DNA from: Maridesulfovibrio frigidus DSM 17176 | GTDB taxonomy: Bacteria; Desulfobacterota; Desulfovibrionia; Desulfovibrionales; Desulfovibrionaceae | DNA length: 64,000 nucleotides | Direction: 5' to 3' | Assembly: GCF_000711735.1 (NCBI RefSeq) | Contig: NZ_JONL01000001.1 | Span: 62,001-126,000 of the forward strand | Part shown: positions 7,714 to 16,270 of the stretch, piece after piece | Position numbering within the stretch: position 1 is the first letter of the stretch | Layout of the letters: the number at the start of each line of letters is the position of its first letter | The notes under the pieces: generated by a model | The model's database searches: none | The model's input: the letters and a program-made list of their open reading frames with translations, nothing else | Told to the model about the DNA's origin: nothing | Translations under genes and position numbers: made by a program

Positions 7714-9645
7714 TTAAATTTCATCAACAGTCAAAGAAGAAAAGTTTATCTTGAACCGTCCGGATTTAAAAACAACGATAGCTGTATCTTGGGCACGATT
7801 ATACTCTTCCACCATCTTGTTTTCTGCGCAACCATTCACAGGCCTTCCTATGATTGTGAGCATGGAAAAAGGGGCCGATCCACTCATTTTGCTCAAGTAG
7901 TTCATCCCGCCACGTGGGATGTCCTTACCCATCGACTTGGTCAAAATGGAGAACCTTTTAAACGATAAATCTCCGCCGCCATTATCTAAATTAAGGGCAT
8001 ACCCTTTGCCGTAATCAAGGCACAGACCATCTCCGAATTTCCTAGCTTTTCTCGTGACGTGAATGGGATAGCGCACCTCAAAGTTACCGAACGGCACAAC
8101 CTTATCACGGATAATCATCTCCGCTCCGCCAATAACAATCACAGTCCTTTTCCACGATTTAGGCCTGACATTTTTAGGATAATAGCCCGAAAGTTCAGCT
8201 TCTACAGCTTGAAATTTATCTCCCGACTTAAACTTCGGGCGGATTGTCTTACCCCTGCCCTTTTTATAATCGAAAAGCTCAAACCACGTTCCACCTTCAC
8301 CCAACTGACCAATCTTATTAAATGTCAAAACATTATGGCTGATTGAAAATTTCTTCAAAACATAACCATCGTCTAGGACAAGTCCCTTCCAGCCAAGCCA
8401 GAATCCGTAATGACCTTCGTCTGGATGAATATGCGAACCAGCGTAGATGTTTTTTGACTGCGCTAAAAATCCTTGCGGAGCTCCTGCTTTGAAAAGTGCC
8501 AGAGAGGCGTCATCCTTCCATGAAGAACGTGAGAGCAAAAGCCCAAGATTATCGAACCACGCAAAAGTAGGAAGACCATCAGGTGAAATCGGTTTTACAT
8601 CTGGACTAATCCATACAAAATCCTGCCAAAGCGAGGATCTGCCGCGCTTAAGACCTTCCACTTTGGTAGCAAGCCACTGTGCATGACCGTCTTTAAAAAT
8701 AGATGCCAGACAGCGCAAGATAACGGCTGGTCCTTTATAATCAACCATCGGAGAATCGGCATAATCCACATTATATTTGAATCCGGGCAAGGAGGCATAA
8801 AGTCTAAATTTTGCGGTATTCTTAAAGAACGGGCTGGATTCAACTTTTCCCATTCCTTGTGCGGGAGCCACCGCCATATAGTAATTCAGTAACCATAAAG
8901 TACCATAGCTCCAATATCCTACCCCCTCATGTGATGATCCATCTGGTGATAACAAGGGTAGGACTACATCGAAATTCTTTTCGGCAGTATTAAGCCATTT
9001 AACAGACCTTGAATCCTGACCATATAGAGCAACTCCGGCAACAGCCAAGGCGGCAGTGTTAACGTAATTGTGGTTTTGTAACAATCCGCGAGACTGCGCC
9101 CACCAGATATCTTTTTTCTTGAGATGATTATAAAAAATTTCGGCATGATAACCAATTGCGTCTCGCGCCATAAGGCGGAGAGCAGAAGAAAGGTCTGCAT
9201 AGAGCCAGTCGTACGCAAGCGAGACAGCGAACAGCGAATGAGCCGCACCGATATCATTATTATCGCCCCATTTTTCATCTGAACAGAACGCCCTGAGCAA
9301 ATCCTGTGCAGTTAAAAGGCTACTACGATCGCCAGTGATTACATAATGGAATGCAAGATTAACAAGACCATCAGCAGGGCGTCTTAAAGTATTGCTATTA
9401 AAACGAACCAGATTGTTAGGAACACGGTTACCCACCAGCCCTCTAGCCCTGACAGCTACATTGCGAATAAAAGAGGAATAAGGGAGATCACCTTTTAGAC
9501 TGCGAAGAGATTCCAGCTTAGCTTTATTGAAATAAAGTCTGGGACGTTCTTTAAAAACAGAATAGTTAGCCGCTCCGCACGTAACGGGTATCGCGCTAAA
9601 AACAAGAAAACAGAACAAGGCTATAATCGAAGACCTAAGCCGCAT
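7714..9645 (-). CDS. secreted heparinase II/III-like protein (alginate-lyase fold)
   Basis: A 643-residue exported protein: the signal peptide has a hydrophobic core (IIALFCFLVFSAIPV) ending near CGAA. An (alpha/alpha) toroid region fills roughly residues 30-340, with LLQNHNYVNTAALAVAG and DGSSHEGVGYWSYG as typical catalytic-face segments. It is followed by a beta-sandwich heparinase II/III region with SHIHPDEGHYGFWLGWKG. Members of this fold cleave uronic-acid polysaccharides by beta-elimination. In an EPS locus the role may be trimming or releasing the polymer in the periplasm. The ribosome binding site AAGGAGGGAG precedes the ATG. It differs from the other family member here (21890-23863), which lacks a signal peptide. 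Confidence 0.8.
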   Translation of the reverse strand: MRLRSSIIALFCFLVFSAIPVTCGAANYSVFKERPRLYFNKAKLESLRSLKGDLPYSSFIRNVAVRARGLVGNRVPNNLVRFNSNTLRRPADGLVNLAFHYVITGDRSSLLTAQDLLRAFCSDEKWGDNNDIGAAHSLFAVSLAYDWLYADLSSALRLMARDAIGYHAEIFYNHLKKKDIWWAQSRGLLQNHNYVNTAALAVAGVALYGQDSRSVKWLNTAEKNFDVVLPLLSPDGSSHEGVGYWSYGTLWLLNYYMAVAPAQGMGKVESSPFFKNTAKFRLYASLPGFKYNVDYADSPMVDYKGPAVILRCLASIFKDGHAQWLATKVEGLKRGRSSLWQDFVWISPDVKPISPDGLPTFAWFDNLGLLLSRSSWKDDASLALFKAGAPQGFLAQSKNIYAGSHIHPDEGHYGFWLGWKGLVLDDGYVLKKFSISHNVLTFNKIGQLGEGGTWFELFDYKKGRGKTIRPKFKSGDKFQAVEAELSGYYPKNVRPKSWKRTVIVIGGAEMIIRDKVVPFGNFEVRYPIHVTRKARKFGDGLCLDYGKGYALNLDNGGGDLSFKRFSILTKSMGKDIPRGGMNYLSKMSGSAPFSMLTIIGRPVNGCAENKMVEEYNRAQDTAIVVFKSGRFKINFSSLTVDEI

Positions 9646-9659
9646 ACTCCCTCCTTGTT

Positions 9660-10643
9660 TTATTTAATAGAAGTGAGTCGCTTTACAGTCTTGATGATTC
9701 TAACAAGTGTACGTTTTACGATATCCATTGATTTTTCAAGACTGGCAACTCTTCTCTGTATATCTTCAATATATTCAGCAGTTACATCGCTATCATAAGT
9801 GTCTACTGTTCCGGGCATAATAAGCAACCCGTCTTCAATGCGCTCTTTCGCAAAATTTTCTACAATTTCTGCAGTAATAGGCTTTATGTCATCAGCAAAG
9901 CCGAAAATAAGTGATCCTTCGCAAACAACATTTATATTGCGGGGTACGCCATATGAATATTCAAATATTTTCTTAAAAGCTCCATCAGTGAAAACAGTTG
10001 AAGCGTCATCAACTCCCCCCTGGCGTAGGCGGTAGCAGACATAATCATTAACTTCCTGCTCACGCAGTCGTCCAAGATGAGCGCTGACAACAATGCGCTG
10101 TACGATCTGGCTGTAACGCGCTCTTCTGAGACGGGAACGGAAACCGGACTGTCCGACCATCAATATCGAGATAAGATTTTCTTTGCCGACCTGCAGATTT
10201 GAAATCATGCGAACCTGCTCGAGAGCGTCGTCGCTTAAGTTCTGAGCTTCATCAAGCACCAGTAAAACTTTTTTCTCATCCTTAGAAAAGACTTCAAGCA
10301 GGTAATCTTGCAGTGCAGCCATGCATGACGCAGGAGTGGGATTGTCCGGCACGTCACCTTCAAGCTCGGTAAGCACCATTTCCACGATAGAATCACCAGC
10401 CACAGCAGTATTAAAAATTACGCCGACAATTGTGTCTTCGCACCTATCCACAATAAGCTTGTAAATAATGGAAGTTTTGCCTGTTCCGGCATCACCTGTC
10501 AGCAAAATAAGGCTGTCACCATTCATCAAGCCATACTCAATATGAGTAATGGCCTGCTGATGCCACTGACTTAAGTAAAAAAAGTCGGGATCAGGCAATA
10601 TATTAAAAGGCTTTTCATTTAAACCATAAAATTCACGATACAT
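9660..10643 (-). CDS. ExeA-like AAA ATPase, exosortase/EPS-associated
   Basis: A 327-residue AAA ATPase of the ExeA/GspA type, closely matching the 'XrtA system-associated ATPase' pattern: it opens MYREFYGLNEKPFNILPDP, has Walker A GDAGTGKTS at residues 50-58 and Walker B VLLVLDEAQNL near residue 130, and a C-terminal region with charged helices. Such proteins accompany Wzz and BY-kinase genes in exosortase EPS clusters; their exact function is unknown but assumed to be assembly or regulation of the envelope-spanning complex. It lies between the BY-kinase and the secreted lyase, 11 bases after the kinase stop. Confidence 0.85.
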   Translation of the reverse strand: MYREFYGLNEKPFNILPDPDFFYLSQWHQQAITHIEYGLMNGDSLILLTGDAGTGKTSIIYKLIVDRCEDTIVGVIFNTAVAGDSIVEMVLTELEGDVPDNPTPASCMAALQDYLLEVFSKDEKKVLLVLDEAQNLSDDALEQVRMISNLQVGKENLISILMVGQSGFRSRLRRARYSQIVQRIVVSAHLGRLREQEVNDYVCYRLRQGGVDDASTVFTDGAFKKIFEYSYGVPRNINVVCEGSLIFGFADDIKPITAEIVENFAKERIEDGLLIMPGTVDTYDSDVTAEYIEDIQRRVASLEKSMDIVKRTLVRIIKTVKRLTSIK

Positions 10644-10654
10644 TTTAATGCCAC

Positions 10655-11569
10655 CTACTCTGCATCAAGACTTTCTTTTTCGGTCTTGTTCAAAACAACT
10701 CCGACTACATTGCGCCCTTCAAGAAGATTCATAGCTTTTTTAACATGTTCCCGCGATGTTTTTCCTGCTTCAACAACTAATATTATGCCGTCAACATAGC
10801 TGGAAAAAACCAGAGCATCAGGAGCGTGCAACAAATCAGGACAATCAAAAATAACATAGCGATCGGGATAACGTTCCTTCATTTCAATAATAAGCTCTTG
10901 AAGTTTAGGAGAACCAAGTATTTCAGTTGAACCTCTAATAGGTTCACCAGCCGGAAGGAATGATAATTTATTGATACCCGGTTTAATCATAAGATCTGGA
11001 ACAGGCACATTGTGCAAAAGATAATCTGTAAGACCTCGTTCTACTTCAATTCCCAAATACTTATGGATTGAAGGTTTACGCATATCAGTATCAACAAGAA
11101 GTGCAAACTGATCAACTTCACGGGCAAGACTGATCGCAAGATTAATAGAGGTGATGGTTTTCCCTTCACCCGGCATTGCACTTGTAACCATAAGAACATT
11201 ATGCCCTTTTTTCTTTGTCCGGTGAAGAATCTGAGTCCGGAGAAGATTATAGATATCGGTAAAAACGGGACTGCTATTTTTGGTCAAAATTCTGTTTTTG
11301 GCAAGACTCATCTCATCAAGAACCAAGTCGTCTCTAAAGAAAGCTTTTGGAACCATGCAAGCGTTACTCTCGTCACCTACACGGCAATAAGCCCCTTCAC
11401 TATCAGCAGGAATGTCAGTTTCACATACAGGTTCCTCACTGCTCTCACCGACGCATTCTTCCACTTCAACTGGTTCATCATAAGAATCACCTTTAACAAT
11501 CCAGCTTTTCTCTTCTTCTACCCGTTTGTTTCGTTTGGCTTTTTCAACAGCCTTGAGCAGCTTGCTCAT
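10655..11569 (-). CDS. BY-kinase-like ATPase (CpsD/CapB family, exosortase-associated)
   Basis: A 304-residue protein of the bacterial tyrosine kinase family in its split form, separate from the membrane Wzz partner encoded just upstream. Walker A is TSAMPGEGKT (129-138), followed by the A' motif LLVDTDMRKP and a Walker B-like block YVIFDCPDLL. An acidic, low-complexity N-terminal extension covers about residues 15-65. The C-terminus (KTEKESLDAE) has no tyrosine cluster, unlike enterobacterial Wzc and Gram-positive CpsD, but like several exosortase-associated members. Probable role: controlling EPS polymerisation with the Wzz-like protein. Autophosphorylation is uncertain without the tail. 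Confidence 0.85.
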   Translation of the reverse strand: MSKLLKAVEKAKRNKRVEEEKSWIVKGDSYDEPVEVEECVGESSEEPVCETDIPADSEGAYCRVGDESNACMVPKAFFRDDLVLDEMSLAKNRILTKNSSPVFTDIYNLLRTQILHRTKKKGHNVLMVTSAMPGEGKTITSINLAISLAREVDQFALLVDTDMRKPSIHKYLGIEVERGLTDYLLHNVPVPDLMIKPGINKLSFLPAGEPIRGSTEILGSPKLQELIIEMKERYPDRYVIFDCPDLLHAPDALVFSSYVDGIILVVEAGKTSREHVKKAMNLLEGRNVVGVVLNKTEKESLDAE

Positions 11570-11587
11570 GATGACTCCATATATCTA

Positions 11588-13339
11588 TTAAAAATTCAAA
11601 ACTATTTTTCGCATAACTTTTATAGCAATGACATCGAGAGGCATATAAAACAGGTGTATGCCCACAACTACGACAGCACTAGTGCAAAGAATTACCATGA
11701 CAATAAACCATTTCCTACGCACAATAGCCTTCGCTTCTGCGGCGCTTTCCCAGTAAGGAACTATCGCAAGAATCGGACACTTTACAATATCGGACAAATC
11801 CTCGGAGCGGCGGATAGAACGATCCATAAATTCAAGAAAAGTCCCGATCCCAATACCAACACCAATTGACAAAATAAAACCAACCAGAACCAAAGCAAGC
11901 CGATTAGGCCTGATAGGTTTTTCCGGTACTATCGGCGGATCAATTAAAGTGAACCTTTCCGCAAGCTGACTCTGCTCAAGCCCCTTGGCTTCTCTAGCGG
12001 ACATCAGTCTAGTATTCGTTTCCTGATACTTTCTCTGGGCGTTATCGTAGTCTCGTAATAGAACTTTATATCCCTGCTCAACCTGAGGAGTATTAACAAC
12101 TCTGCTCTGATATCCCACATATTTATTACCAAGTTCAGCATGTACCCGCTCAGCTTCAGCTATCTCAAGTTCAGTCGACGCTATCTGGGTTTCAATCTGT
12201 ATATATCCTGGATTATCAGGTATATCTCCTGCTGACTCAAAAAGCCTCTCCTGCATAGATTCTTCTTCCAGCCGTTCATTCAGCGCGTCAATCTGCTTTC
12301 TGAGCATCACAACTTCTGGATGCTTAGCAGAATACTTCTTCCTTAAAAAAGAAAGTTCACGTTCCTTAGAATCAATCTCGTGCTGGACAACATCTAAATT
12401 AGCAACAGCATCAACCTCTTTTTCAAGAGCATCTATCTGCCTTTTAAACGAGACTACATCAGGGTGCCTATCAGAATATTTGGAGGTAAGTGTAAGAAAT
12501 TCTCTACGCAGTTTTTCAAGCTCTTCTTTAGAAGTAGCGTAACGCGTTCCTTCATTTGATACTATTCGAAGATTCGGATCTATGCTTGCCCTCTGCCCTT
12601 CAAGATACACCTTACGGTTTTTAAGAGAGGCGACTTGCTCCTGAACCTTATCCATCTCACGCTGCAACCTTTCCATGCTGTTCATATTATGAACAAGAAG
12701 CTCTGGTAACTCATTAACGTGGCTTTCTTTAAACTGCGCAATACGTGATTCAAGTTCAAGAATTTCAGAACGTAATTCGGCCTGCTGAAGCTCAAGAAAA
12801 TCAAAAGTGGACGAAGCTTTCTCTTCACGTTCTTTTAAGTTTTCTTTCAAATATAAAGAGGTCAGAATGTTGGCTACCTGCGCAACTTTCTGCGGACGGC
12901 GTCCTTCATATGACAAAGTAAAAGCAACAGTTGCACTGGATGGACGACCAGAATACTGGTTTGTAACTTCAGCAGTAATAGGCTCAAGACTGATGTCTTC
13001 GCGCATCTTAAAGATTATTTCTTCTGTAGTATATTTACCGACCAAATCGGGATAGAGATCAAATTCTTTAATAATATTGAGTAAATTACCATGGCTCAAA
13101 ACAATCTGCGAAATGGACTGCAACCGCTCTTCTACAAACCCTGTAACTGTAGTCTGAACCAGATCTTGTGGAATATCCTGATCTTCGATCAAAATTGTTG
13201 CAGTAGATTTATACACCGGCGCTAAAATGAAGGCTAAAATAACCACCATAAAGAACACAACAGCAGCCGGCACAAGAAACTGATATTTCCTGCGCTGCAA
13301 CACATCAATATAATATGCAATATCTGAACTTTGTTGCAT
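11588..13339 (-). CDS. Wzz/GumC-like chain-length determinant, exosortase-associated
   Basis: A 583-residue inner-membrane co-polymerase. It has one N-terminal membrane helix (about 20-42), a Wzz domain starting YKSTATILIEDQDIPQ, a long periplasmic coiled coil (about 190-450), and a second helix near residue 485 preceded by a proline-rich segment (IDPPIVPEKPIRPNR), which is the typical PCP-2 arrangement. It ends with an unusual extra hydrophobic segment (residues about 540-570), fitting the exosortase-associated ChnLen subgroup. The kinase domain is not fused; the BY-kinase gene follows after 18 bases. It would set EPS chain length together with that kinase and the Wza-like exporter. Confidence 0.85.
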   Translation of the reverse strand: MQQSSDIAYYIDVLQRRKYQFLVPAAVVFFMVVILAFILAPVYKSTATILIEDQDIPQDLVQTTVTGFVEERLQSISQIVLSHGNLLNIIKEFDLYPDLVGKYTTEEIIFKMREDISLEPITAEVTNQYSGRPSSATVAFTLSYEGRRPQKVAQVANILTSLYLKENLKEREEKASSTFDFLELQQAELRSEILELESRIAQFKESHVNELPELLVHNMNSMERLQREMDKVQEQVASLKNRKVYLEGQRASIDPNLRIVSNEGTRYATSKEELEKLRREFLTLTSKYSDRHPDVVSFKRQIDALEKEVDAVANLDVVQHEIDSKERELSFLRKKYSAKHPEVVMLRKQIDALNERLEEESMQERLFESAGDIPDNPGYIQIETQIASTELEIAEAERVHAELGNKYVGYQSRVVNTPQVEQGYKVLLRDYDNAQRKYQETNTRLMSAREAKGLEQSQLAERFTLIDPPIVPEKPIRPNRLALVLVGFILSIGVGIGIGTFLEFMDRSIRRSEDLSDIVKCPILAIVPYWESAAEAKAIVRRKWFIVMVILCTSAVVVVGIHLFYMPLDVIAIKVMRKIVLNF

Positions 13340-13353
13340 CTAGAAAAAACCCC

Positions 13354-15048
13354 TTAATTTATCTCAGTCGGGAAGGAATATGTAAGTCCAACCCATGTTT
13401 TAGCTCTTTCATTTGTTTTATGCGAAATCTCATTTTGACCATAATTGTAACTAAAAGCAAAAGAAGCTTTCCAGTCTTCTTCAAAAACCCAGTTTAATAC
13501 AGACTGTGTGAATATTCCTGAAGACTTATGCTTACGTCCGGCAAGCACCCCTTCAGACTCAATCATCCAGTATGTATTGATCATGTCATATGTCAAATAT
13601 TCCGAAAATTCATAACGATAATAAAGTTCTGCCTGATCCAGCACTTCATTTTCGCCATATCGACCAGGCCTGACAATCCTTTCGATTGCGGGCACTATTG
13701 AAAATTCAAGTTCTCGGTAGCCAAGCTCAAAGCGGAACTGATATAATAAATCGACGTCATCACCTGTAGTTTCATCACTCGAGTAGTTAGACACCGTTAC
13801 CCCGGGCCCCCCTTTAAACGACAACGACAGGGCGGAGGTAAATTGATAATCTATTCCTAAAACACCTTGAAAAGAAACCTGATCACCCTGTAAACTATCT
13901 ATCTCTCTACTGAAATGAGTATATGTATTCATAGCGCCAAGAAAAAGAGTTGTACGCTCGTCGCGCAGCGCATGCCCCCAGACCCCGCTTAAAACATTAC
14001 TCAAGTAATCGGAATCAACTGCTCTCTCATAATCAGTCTTATCTGTATTAAGAGCAAAATTTATATTATCCCTCTCACCCACACGCCAATTAATTTGAGG
14101 ATTAAAGATGGTAGTGAGAATAATAGTCGGGTCAAGAGTGACACCACCAGCTTCAAATGTGTTCTGGTCAAGATTGTGGCGCCTGTTATGCGTAAGCCGG
14201 ACCTCGCCATCAACTTTCGGGCTAAATTTGTATTTCCCTGACATACTTAGGTTATAGTCATATCTATCCAGATCTTTATTGTTAAGATATGTGCGATAAA
14301 TGAAATCACCTCTGAATTTAAAACTACCATCCTGACCGATAACATCAAAAGTAAGCGCAGGCTTAATTTCTGTAACTAAATCCTCAATATCTTTGTAATC
14401 AACATTACTGTCATAAGTTTCTATCACTGATATGGAAGGTTTAGCCTTAACCACAGTTCCAGAAAGACCAGCCGCCCGCTTAGGCGTAGTGAAAAAACTT
14501 ACATCTTGAGCCGCGCGTTGTTGTTTAGCTGCCGCATTCCCATCCGGCATTATGGAAACAGAAGATGCCGCAAGGGGATCATTAACACTTCCAGCAACAT
14601 AAGTTCCCTGTGCGCTCCCATCCTCTACGTCATTAGCGATATTTGGGTCAGCATTATTTGAATCTGTCGACAGAGCTTTAACATTATCGGTATCTGCAAC
14701 ATCCGCTTCGGCTAAAACATAATAAGATTCAACATCAGTGAGAGCAGTTTCACGCGGTGCTTCTTTATCAAAAACAGCCTTATAAACAGGCCCTTCGTCA
14801 ACAACATTTTCAACAGATTCCGCACGAAGCACGACTTTAGCAACAGGACGCTTCGGTTCGGAAACGTGATTATCAAGCTCGGCAACTTGTACAAGTTTAG
14901 CCCGCTTCTCAACAATTTCAACAGGCTGTATTACAGGCATTCGGACACGCCAAGACGATTCCTCCTGCTCAGCGAGCACACCGCATACAGGAATCAGCAA
15001 AACGCTGAAAACCAGTATACGCATAACTCTAAGAGCAAAATTTAACAT
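13354..15048 (-). CDS. outer-membrane beta-barrel protein of exosortase/EPS type
   Basis: A 564-residue exported protein with a signal peptide ending near GVLA|EQ. Residues 30-200 are polar and low in structure; after about residue 205 there are many alternating amphipathic strands with aromatic girdles (for example FRGDFIYRTYLNN, LTYDMINTYWMI), ending WVGLTYSFPTEIN, as in outer-membrane barrels. The gene order next to Wza-, Wzz- and kinase-like genes matches the 'PEP-CTERM/XrtA-associated outer membrane protein' family (TIGR03016-like). It may form or assist the outer-membrane EPS exit route. The barrel prediction is reasonable; the family name is a judgement from context and pattern. Confidence 0.7.
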   Translation of the reverse strand: MLNFALRVMRILVFSVLLIPVCGVLAEQEESSWRVRMPVIQPVEIVEKRAKLVQVAELDNHVSEPKRPVAKVVLRAESVENVVDEGPVYKAVFDKEAPRETALTDVESYYVLAEADVADTDNVKALSTDSNNADPNIANDVEDGSAQGTYVAGSVNDPLAASSVSIMPDGNAAAKQQRAAQDVSFFTTPKRAAGLSGTVVKAKPSISVIETYDSNVDYKDIEDLVTEIKPALTFDVIGQDGSFKFRGDFIYRTYLNNKDLDRYDYNLSMSGKYKFSPKVDGEVRLTHNRRHNLDQNTFEAGGVTLDPTIILTTIFNPQINWRVGERDNINFALNTDKTDYERAVDSDYLSNVLSGVWGHALRDERTTLFLGAMNTYTHFSREIDSLQGDQVSFQGVLGIDYQFTSALSLSFKGGPGVTVSNYSSDETTGDDVDLLYQFRFELGYRELEFSIVPAIERIVRPGRYGENEVLDQAELYYRYEFSEYLTYDMINTYWMIESEGVLAGRKHKSSGIFTQSVLNWVFEEDWKASFAFSYNYGQNEISHKTNERAKTWVGLTYSFPTEIN

Positions 15049-15113
15049 CTCTCCCCCACCAGATAGAAACCAGAGAAAATTAGCTCTTTAGAACCCATTC
15101 GAAAAAAGACAAA

Positions 15114-15689
15114 CTAAGGAACAATTACTGTGTCACCGGGCTTAAGAGACACGTTCTGCTCCAAATTTTCACCATCAGCAAGTGCATCATAGTCAAAAGT
15201 CACAACTGTCTGAGTTCCGTCAGGAAGTTTGCTTATAACCTTGATATTTCCCGAAGATGCAAAGGGACTAAGTCCGCCTGACATGGCAAGAGCTTGAACA
15301 ACGGTCATATCCTGACCGAGAATCAGCACTTTCGGGTTATTAACCTTGCCCATAACGTAAACCTTCGGACTCTCAACCTTGCGAAGGATGACAGTTACCG
15401 GAGCATCGGGAACAAACTCAACTATGCGTTTCTTAACTTCTTTGCGGAGCTCCTCAACAGTCAATCCGCCAGCCTTAAGATCTCCTGCCAACGGGAAAGA
15501 AACGCCGCCATCAGGACGCACAACAACTTCGCGAACAAGCTCTTTATCGCCCCACACAGAAATTTCGACAATATCCTCAGGGCCGAGCCTATAGCCGTCT
15601 TTAGCGCCATCCTGAGCAAAAGCACACTGTTGCCCGATTACAAAAGAAGTCATCAATAATATAAGCCAAATTTTTTTAAAGATACTCAC
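15114..15689 (-). CDS. Wza-like polysaccharide export protein
   Basis: A 191-residue periplasmic/outer-membrane export protein. A signal peptide (to about residue 25, ending CAFAQ) precedes the poly-export domain with YRLGPEDIVEISVWGDKEL, typical of Wza/GumB, and one SLBB-like repeat (PKVYVMGKVNNP...VVQALAMSGGL). It lacks the C-terminal amphipathic helix of E. coli Wza and is half its length, matching the short exosortase-cluster type. No clear lipobox cysteine is present. The start is a GTG at 15689 after AAGGAGG. It works with the barrel protein and Wzz-like protein in EPS secretion. Confidence 0.85.
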   Translation of the reverse strand: MSIFKKIWLILLMTSFVIGQQCAFAQDGAKDGYRLGPEDIVEISVWGDKELVREVVVRPDGGVSFPLAGDLKAGGLTVEELRKEVKKRIVEFVPDAPVTVILRKVESPKVYVMGKVNNPKVLILGQDMTVVQALAMSGGLSPFASSGNIKVISKLPDGTQTVVTFDYDALADGENLEQNVSLKPGDTVIVP

Positions 15690-15727
15690 AAGCCCTCCTT
15701 ACAGGAACTTCTGAATTAAAAATTAGA

Positions 15728-16249
15728 TTATTCAATAAAACTTTTTTCTTTGAGATGCTCTAAAATCACCGAAAGAGATTCTTCAATAGTCTGCACATCC
15801 GTATTAACCACAACATCTGGATGTTGCGGACTTTCATATGGATCAGATACACCTGTAAAATGTTTTATGGTTCCCTTTTTAGCTTTAGCGTAAAGCCCTT
15901 TCGGGTCTCTCGTTTCAAGGACTTCAAGAGGACAGTCAACAAACACTTCAATATATTTTCCGATGGTTTGCCGATTTTGCTCTCTTACTTCTGCATACGG
16001 AGAGATCATTGCAACTATAGCAACAACTCCGTGCTTATTTAGTAATTTTGAAAGAAAACCTATACGCTTTACATTAATATTACGATGCTCTTTGGAAAAG
16101 GTAAGATCCTGCGCAAAGTTATTGCGTATGACATCACCGTCCAGCAGTTCAGCAGGGATACTTCTTTTAAGAAGTTCTTCGTAAAGCCTTGAAGATAAGG
16201 ACGTTTTCCCAGCTCCTGAAAGACCTGTAAACCATAACGTGAAACTCAT
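15728..16249 (-). CDS. cysC: adenylyl-sulfate (APS) kinase
   Basis: A 173-residue APS kinase that phosphorylates APS to PAPS with ATP. The P-loop GLSGAGKT is at residues 9-16, followed by LDGDVIRNNFAQDLTFS, SPYAEVREQNR and ETRDPKGLYAKAKKG, all characteristic CysC blocks. The ATG at 16249 is chosen because GGAGG lies 4 bases upstream; a GTG one codon earlier sits too close to it. It lies between the Wza-like exporter and the initiating phosphotransferase, inside the EPS block. A sulfate reducer makes APS for respiration but does not need PAPS for that, so its use here is probably sulfonation by the sulfotransferase at 6712-7683. Confidence 0.95.
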   Translation of the reverse strand: MSFTLWFTGLSGAGKTSLSSRLYEELLKRSIPAELLDGDVIRNNFAQDLTFSKEHRNINVKRIGFLSKLLNKHGVVAIVAMISPYAEVREQNRQTIGKYIEVFVDCPLEVLETRDPKGLYAKAKKGTIKHFTGVSDPYESPQHPDVVVNTDVQTIEESLSVILEHLKEKSFIE

Positions 16250-16270
16250 CACCCCTCCAAAATATAAAAA

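Noticed and set aside
11201-11869. 222-residue open frame on the plus strand
   Set aside because: Antisense to the BY-kinase and Wzz-like genes; low-complexity aromatic composition typical of a shadow frame.
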